DNA of 64,000 nt from SZAS-79 sp963844255 (GTDB taxonomy: Bacteria > Pseudomonadota > Gammaproteobacteria > Burkholderiales > SG8-39): positions 1-64,000 of the forward strand of contig CAWJNP010000025.1 in the NCBI GenBank assembly GCA_963844255.1. Reading direction: 5' to 3'. The notes under the pieces were generated by a model that saw nothing but the letters and a program-made list of their open reading frames with translations, did no database searches and was not told where the DNA came from. Both the position numbers and the translations under genes were made by a program. Below are positions 59,240 through 64,000 of this stretch, one piece after another. Numbering within the stretch: position 1 is the first letter of the stretch; each line of letters begins with the position of its first letter.

Positions 59240-60961
59240 GGCCGCGCCCGCCTTTCTTTCCACCGCTGTGGGTGACCGCACCGAGATTGGCGGGGCCGAC
59301 AAGGGCCGCGTACTTCTCCAGCGCGCCCGAGAGCCGTGCGCGAGCAGGCAGGCTGCCAGGCCTTCCTGCGCCGCGCGAGTTCCGCCTCGGACACCTGGAG
59401 CGTGAGTTTTCCGGCCTTGGCATCGATCACGATCGCATCGCCGTCCTTCACCAGCGCGAGCGGGCCGCCGACGCCCGGCCTCGGGCGAGACATAGCCGAT
59501 CATCATGCCGCGCGTGGCGCCCGAGAAGCGTCCGTCGGTCAGCAGCGCGACCTTCTCGCCCATGCCCTGCCCGTAGATCAGCGCGGTGACGGCGAGCATC
59601 TCGCGCATGCCGGGCCCGCCTTTCGGGCCTTCGTAGCGGATCACCAGCACGTCGCCCGCCGCGTAGCTGCGTGCCGCAACCACGGCGGCGCAGTCCTCTT
59701 CGCAGTCGAACACCCGCGCGCGGCCGTTGAACTTGAGGTTCTTCATGCCGGCGACCTTGATCAGTGCGCCGTCCGGGCGCGAGGTTGCCCTTGAGCACCA
59801 CGAGGCCGCCGGTGGCGAGGATCGGTTCCGTGCGCACGACCTCGCCGTCCGCGCCGGGATGGTCGGCGAGTTCCTCTTCCAGCGTGGTGCCGAAGATCGT
59901 CAGGCAGTCGCCGTGCAGCGCGCCGCGCTCGAGCAGCACACGCAGCACGTTGTACACGCCGCCGACCGCGTGCAGGTCCTTGGCGAGGAAGCGCCCGCCC
60001 GGCTTCATGTCGGCGATCAGCGGCGTCCTCTTCGAGATGCGCGCGAGATCGTCCAGCGAGAACTTGATCCCGGCTTCGTGCGCGATGGCCGGGATGTGCA
60101 GCCCGGCATTGGTCGAGCCGCCGGTCGCGGCGACCGCGGCGCAGGCGTTCTCCAGGCTCTTTTGCGTCACCAGTTCGCGCGGCAGCGGGCCGCCGTTGCT
60201 TCAGGAGTTCCATCACCACGCGGCCGGCTTCGCGCGCGGTCGCGCCGCGTTCGCTGGCCATCGCCGGCATGGTGGCCGAGCCCGGTAGCGCGAGGCCCAG
60301 GGTCTCCGACACCATGGCCATGGTGTTGGCGGTGAACTGGCCCGGGCAGGATCCCAGTGTCGGCAGGCAGACGCGCTCGAGCTGGTCGAGCTCCGACTGC
60401 TGCATGTCGCCCGCCATCACGGCACCGACGCGCTTCGAAGGTGTCGAGCACGGTGACGTCCCGCCCCTTCCATCGGCCCGGCGAGGCCGACCCGCCGTAC
60501 ATGAACACCGAGGGCAGGTTGAGGCGCACCATGGCCATCATCATCCCGGGCAGCGTCTTGTCGCAGCCGGCGAACGCCACCAGCGCGTCGTAGGCGTGGC
60601 CGCGGCACACCGCCTCGATGCCATCGGCAATGATCTCGCGCGAGGGCAGAGAAAATTTCATCCCGGTGTGCCCCATCGACATCGAATCGGCCACCGAGAT
60701 CGAGGCAAAATCGAACGGCGTCCCGCCCCATTCGCGCACCGCGACGCAGGCCTCCCGCGCGAGCTCGCCGAGTTTCGCATTGCAGGGCGTCACCCGGCCG
60801 TCGGTACTGGCGACCGCAACGAAGGGCTTGGCGATGTCGTCTTCGGTGAGACCGAGGCCGCGCAGGAAGGCGCGGTGCGGTGCGCGGTCCATGCCCTCGA
60901 CCGTGATGCGCGAGGGCAACGGCGGAAACGGCTTGACGGTCTTGACGGGGCGGCGTGCCAC
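59232..60961 (-). CDS. ilvD: Dihydroxy-acid dehydratase-family protein (five one-base frameshifts)
   Basis: About 574 residues after repair, IlvD/Edd family Fe-S dehydratase. VEGMDRAPHRAFLRGLGL near residue 23, CN in RVTPCNAKLGELA, GCDKTLPGMMMA, TLGSCPGQFTANTMAM and GATRGMMIGYVSPEAG. Five single extra bases (about 60430, 60198, 59774, 59474, 59340) fragment it across three frames. Each correction restores family sequence, for example LKNGGPLPRELVT and NLAPDGALIKVAG. The GTG at 60961 is the earliest possible start. It could serve valine/isoleucine synthesis or, given the neighbours, a sugar-acid dehydratase. Confidence 0.9.
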
Positions 60962-60993
60962 CGCTCAGGCCTTGCGCAGGGAAGGATGGGACA

Positions 60994-61929
60994 TCATGCG
61001 GAACTCTCCTGTAGGTATTCGGCAACGATTTCCTCGATGCCTGCACTATGCCGGAAACCGAGCGCCGCGGCGCGCGCCGAAAACGTCGACCTCGGCACGC
61101 GGTCCATCACCGCCTGCGCGGCCGGATCGGGCACAAAGCGCACCCGTCCCAGCGGACGATCGCCCGCGGCGCGCTGCACGGCATCCAGCATGGCCTGCGC
61201 ACTCACCGGCAGCCCGGTGAGCACGAGGCTGCGCTCCAGTCCGAAGTCGGCTGCCGGCAGATCCATCGCATGCAGCAGCGATTGCACCACCCGCCCGATC
61301 GAAATGCAGGCCATGGACGTCTCGGGCGCGACCGGGCAGACGTAGTCGCGCCGCGCGAGCGGCTCGCGGATGATCGCGCTGGCCCAGCCCGAGACCGCGG
61401 TGTTCGCCGCGCCGGGACGCACCATCACGGTGGGCAGGCGCAGGCTGCGGCCGTCGGCGTAGCCGCGCCGCGCGTATTCGTCGATCAGGATTTCGCACAT
61501 CAGCTTCTGTGCGCCGTAGGACAGGCGCGGCGAGGGGCGCGTCGCATCGTCGACTTCGAGTTTCTCGCCGTGGTAGACCGCGATCGACGAGGTGAACACG
61601 AAGCGCGGATTCCTGCCGGCGAGGCGCGCGGCTTCGAGCAGGTCGCGCGTCGCGTCGAAGTTGACCTTCATGCCCAGTTCGAAGTTCTGCTCCGCCCCGC
61701 CCGAGACCAGCGAGGCGAGGTGGAAGATCGCATCGACACTGGCATCCACCAGCGAGCGCGCCATGGGCGCATAGGCCAGGTTGCCACCGAGCGACTCGAC
61801 CTTCGCGTGCGTGAAATCAGGGGCCACCTGGTCGAACGCGAGAACCCGCGAGACATCCTCGCGCGCAGCCAGTGCCCGGACCAGGGCCTGCCCGATGAAG
61901 CCGGCTGCACCGGTCACCAGGACCTTCAA
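60994..61929 (-). CDS. NAD-dependent epimerase/dehydratase-family protein
   Basis: 311 residues, extended SDR. VLVTGAAGFIGQALVRAL at the N-terminus, TSSIAVYHGEK and YGAQKLMCE as the Ser-Tyr-Lys triad. It is most like D-erythronate dehydrogenase (DenD)-type proteins. It is the first gene of the cluster with ilvD and the HIBADH-family gene, and is divergent from a solute-binding protein. Confidence 0.82.
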   Translation of the reverse strand: MKVLVTGAAGFIGQALVRALAAREDVSRVLAFDQVAPDFTHAKVESLGGNLAYAPMARSLVDASVDAIFHLASLVSGGAEQNFELGMKVNFDATRDLLEAARLAGRNPRFVFTSSIAVYHGEKLEVDDATRPSPRLSYGAQKLMCEILIDEYARRGYADGRSLRLPTVMVRPGAANTAVSGWASAIIREPLARRDYVCPVAPETSMACISIGRVVQSLLHAMDLPAADFGLERSLVLTGLPVSAQAMLDAVQRAAGDRPLGRVRFVPDPAAQAVMDRVPRSTFSARAAALGFRHSAGIEEIVAEYLQESSA

Positions 61930-62061
61930 TTCACCACCGCCGGTCGCTGCTTGTCCAAGCGATTCCCATCGTTTTTCGGTTGTTGACGGATGACATCGGC
62001 AATTATCCCAGACTGTGCTACAAGGCCGGTTCTCGAAGGGAAGACCAAGGGGGAGACAAGC

Positions 62062-63039
62062 ATGTACAAACCAACCGCAAGCCTGCTATCCGCGCTTTTC
62101 GTGGCTGCCGCGCTGGCCGCACCACTGCCCGCCGCTGCGCAGAACTATCCGGCCAAGCCGGTGCACATCATCGTGCCGTTCGCCGCCGGTGGTCCTGCCG
62201 ACATCTATGCCCGCTTCGTCGGCCAGAAACTGCAGGAGACCATGGGCCAGTCGTTCGTGATCGAAGACCGGCCCGGCGGCGGCTCGCTGATCGGCACCGA
62301 GGCCGCGGCCAAATCGCCCGCCGACGGTTACACCCTGCTCATGATGTCGAACACCCACACGGTGAACGAATCGCTGATCCCGAAAAAGTCTTTTGAGCTG
62401 CTGCGCGACTTCGTGCCGGTCTCACCCGTGAACCAGTCGGATCTCGTGCTCGTCGTGCATCCTTCGGTGCCGGCCAACAACCTCAAGGAACTGCTCGCGC
62501 TGGTCAAGGCCAAACCGCACGCGCTCAACTACGCCTCCTCGGGCCCGGGCACGCCCTATCACATGGCCGGCGAACTCTTCAAAGCCATGGGCGGGCTGGA
62601 CATCGTCCACGTGCCGTACAAGGGCAGTTCGGGTGCACGCACCGACATCCTCGGCGGCCAGGTGCAGATGATGTTCGATGCGATCACGACCATGGCGCCG
62701 AACGTACGCGCCGGAAAGCTCAAGGCCATGGGCACCACCGGACGCACGCGCTCGCCGGTGCTGCCCGACGTGCCCACGATGTCGGAAGCCGGCGTTCCAG
62801 GCTACGAAGCGGTGATCTGGCTTGGCATCATGGCACCGACCGGGACGCCCAAGGCCATCGTCGAACGCCTGAACGCGGAGATCCGCAAGGTCGTGAACAG
62901 TGCCGAGGTCAAGGACGCCTGGGCAAAACAGGGCGCGGCGCCGATGAGCATGTCGACCGACGAGTTCGCGCAGTACCTGCGCGAAGACATCGCCAAGTGG
63001 GCGAAGGTCGTCAAGGTTTCGGGGGCGAAAGTCGACTGA
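62062..63039 (+). CDS. Tripartite tricarboxylate transporter receptor (Bug) protein
   Basis: 325 residues with a signal peptide (ending PLPAAA). NYPAKPVHIIVPFAAGGPADIYA, ENRPGGG-like EDRPGGGSLIGTEAAAKSPADGYTLLM, LNYASSGPGTPYHMAGELF and VPTMSEAGVPGYE are diagnostic. The receptor binds a carboxylic acid in the periplasm. No TctA/TctB membrane genes are adjacent, typical of orphan Bug receptors in Betaproteobacteria. A GGGGGAG ribosome site precedes the start. Confidence 0.92.
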   Translation: MYKPTASLLSALFVAAALAAPLPAAAQNYPAKPVHIIVPFAAGGPADIYARFVGQKLQETMGQSFVIEDRPGGGSLIGTEAAAKSPADGYTLLMMSNTHTVNESLIPKKSFELLRDFVPVSPVNQSDLVLVVHPSVPANNLKELLALVKAKPHALNYASSGPGTPYHMAGELFKAMGGLDIVHVPYKGSSGARTDILGGQVQMMFDAITTMAPNVRAGKLKAMGTTGRTRSPVLPDVPTMSEAGVPGYEAVIWLGIMAPTGTPKAIVERLNAEIRKVVNSAEVKDAWAKQGAAPMSMSTDEFAQYLREDIAKWAKVVKVSGAKVD

Positions 63040-63722
63040 TGCCGCTGAACTTGCTTTCCGCGGGTGCCGCGAAGGCGGTGGTTACGGCCGTCGCGGCGCA
63101 GACCGGGCTTGAACTCAAGGGCGCGTTCGGCGCGGTGGGCGCGATGCGCGACAAACTTCTCGCGGGCGAAGCCTGCGAGGTGATCGTGCTGACCCGCGCA
63201 ATGATCGACGCGCTCGCTGCAGATGCGCGCGTCGATCCCACGACGATCGGCGACCTCGGCCGGGTGCGCACCGGCGTCGCGGTGAAGCAAGGCGCGACGC
63301 AGCCGGACGTTGCCTCTTCGGCAGGCTTGCGTGCCGCCCTGCTGGCGGCAGAGGCGATCTATGTGCCCGACACGATGAAGTCGACCGCGGGCAAGCACAT
63401 CGCCAGCGTGCTCGAGGCGCTCGGCATTGCCGGCGAGGTGCGCGGGCGATTGCGGGAGTTTCCGAACGGCGCGACCGCCATGCGTGCGATGGGAGAGGCA
63501 CCGGGTCATGCTTCGATCGGCTGCACCCAGGTGTCGGAAATACTCTATACGGAGGGGGTCACGCTGGTCGGCGCATTGCCAGCGGAGTTCGAACTCGCGA
63601 CGGTGTATTCCGCAGCCGTGTGCAGTACCAACGGCGACCCATCAGCGGCGCAGCAGTTCGTCGCCCGGCTCGTGGGTGAAGCCTCCCGCGAACTGCGCGC
63701 AAACGCCGGCTTCGAAGCCTAG
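63039..63722 (+). CDS. ModA-like solute-binding-fold protein
   Basis: 227 residues. LLSAGAAKAVVTAVAAQTG near the N-terminus and DTMKSTAGKHIASVLEALGI resemble the molybdate-binding-type PBP2 fold, but there is no signal peptide, so it is probably cytoplasmic. The ATG shares one base with the Bug stop (TGATG), so it is translated together with the receptor. Ligand unknown. Confidence 0.75.
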   Translation: MPLNLLSAGAAKAVVTAVAAQTGLELKGAFGAVGAMRDKLLAGEACEVIVLTRAMIDALAADARVDPTTIGDLGRVRTGVAVKQGATQPDVASSAGLRAALLAAEAIYVPDTMKSTAGKHIASVLEALGIAGEVRGRLREFPNGATAMRAMGEAPGHASIGCTQVSEILYTEGVTLVGALPAEFELATVYSAAVCSTNGDPSAAQQFVARLVGEASRELRANAGFEA

Positions 63723-63729
63723 ACGCCGT

Positions 63730-64000
63730 TCAGAACTCGTACTCGACCTGCAGGCGCAGATTGTTGCTGGGCGTCGCCTGCGTATGCCCCACCAGCCATG
63801 CCGCGTTGTAGCGGATCGCACGCCGGTTGCCGAGGTCGAATTTTCCGAACACGGCCGGCCCGATGCGATTTCCTCGCGCGTCCGAGTCGTTCCAGTGGTT
63901 CCATTTTCCCAGTTCGCCAAATCCCTGGAATCCAAGTTCGAGGGCGGGCTGCCAGCGGTATTTCACCTGCCACTGATATCCCGCCTCCATCGGATGGGGT
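63730..64000 (-). CDS. Outer-membrane beta-barrel protein, C-terminal part
   Basis: The frame is open to the right edge, so the N-terminus lies outside the window. Alternating amphipathic strands (AGYQWQVKYRWQPALELG, RLQVEYEF) and a terminal Phe are the outer-membrane barrel signature. The exact family cannot be told from this part. Confidence 0.6.
   Translation of the reverse strand, partial: PHPMEAGYQWQVKYRWQPALELGFQGFGELGKWNHWNDSDARGNRIGPAVFGKFDLGNRRAIRYNAAWLVGHTQATPSNNLRLQVEYEF

Overview
The window looks like a chromosomal segment of a high-GC betaproteobacterium, probably Burkholderiales-like. The evidence is the order tig-clpP-clpX-lon-hupB-tRNA-Val, the hpnCDE squalene genes, a Bug-type tripartite tricarboxylate receptor, and a PadBCD-like molybdoenzyme. 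This assignment is an inference from gene content; no search was run.

Layout. 0-6.4 kb (- strand): protein quality control (tig, clpP, clpX, lon), hupB and two tRNAs. 6.5-9.4 kb (+): hpnC-hpnD-hpnE. 9.5-12.9 kb (-): radA, alr and a LysR regulator. 13.2-15.4 kb (+): lplT and a hydrolase. 15.6-19.6 kb (-): a TPM/LemA membrane set, then uracil-DNA glycosylase, rimI and tsaB in overlapping frames. 19.6-30.9 kb: mixed metabolic genes, including a D-malate/tartrate dehydrogenase, SDR and ketopantoate-reductase-like enzymes, sulfurtransferase, hisC and small membrane proteins. 31.0-34.4 kb (+): a metallophosphoesterase fused to a putative barrel domain, coupled to a PhyH-type dioxygenase, then a TM2 protein. 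35.7-38.3 kb (+): a periplasmic thiol/sulfur module (Tat-exported TlpA-like thioredoxin, DsrE-like protein, double rhodanese). 38.5-39.4 kb (-): a PrdB/GrdB-like selenoprotein. 39.5-44.0 kb (+): amidohydrolase, GST and a hybrid histidine kinase. 44.1-48.5 kb (+): a two-gene membrane-bound molybdoenzyme. 48.7-55.3 kb (-): a CoA-ester catabolic operon with its own GntR regulator. 55.4-63.7 kb: an FMN alpha-hydroxyacid oxidase pair, a sugar-acid/hydroxyacid catabolic cluster and divergent solute-binding proteins. An outer-membrane protein runs off the right edge.

The most notable finding is the gene at 38487-39356. It has one in-frame UGA at codon 162 in a U-P-V-C (UxxC) motif. The UGA is followed at once by a 12-bp hairpin whose spacing and apical-loop G fit a bacterial SECIS. 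A conventional gene finder would split it into two ORFs at this codon.

Seventeen single-base disruptions break otherwise well conserved genes (hupB, lon, clpX, clpP, tig, radA, the malate/tartrate dehydrogenase, the PadB-like gene, the HIBADH-family gene and ilvD). Every one is a one-base insertion and none is a deletion, which points to residual sequencing or consensus error rather than decay. tig also carries an in-frame TAG. Coordinates for these genes span the whole repaired reading frame.
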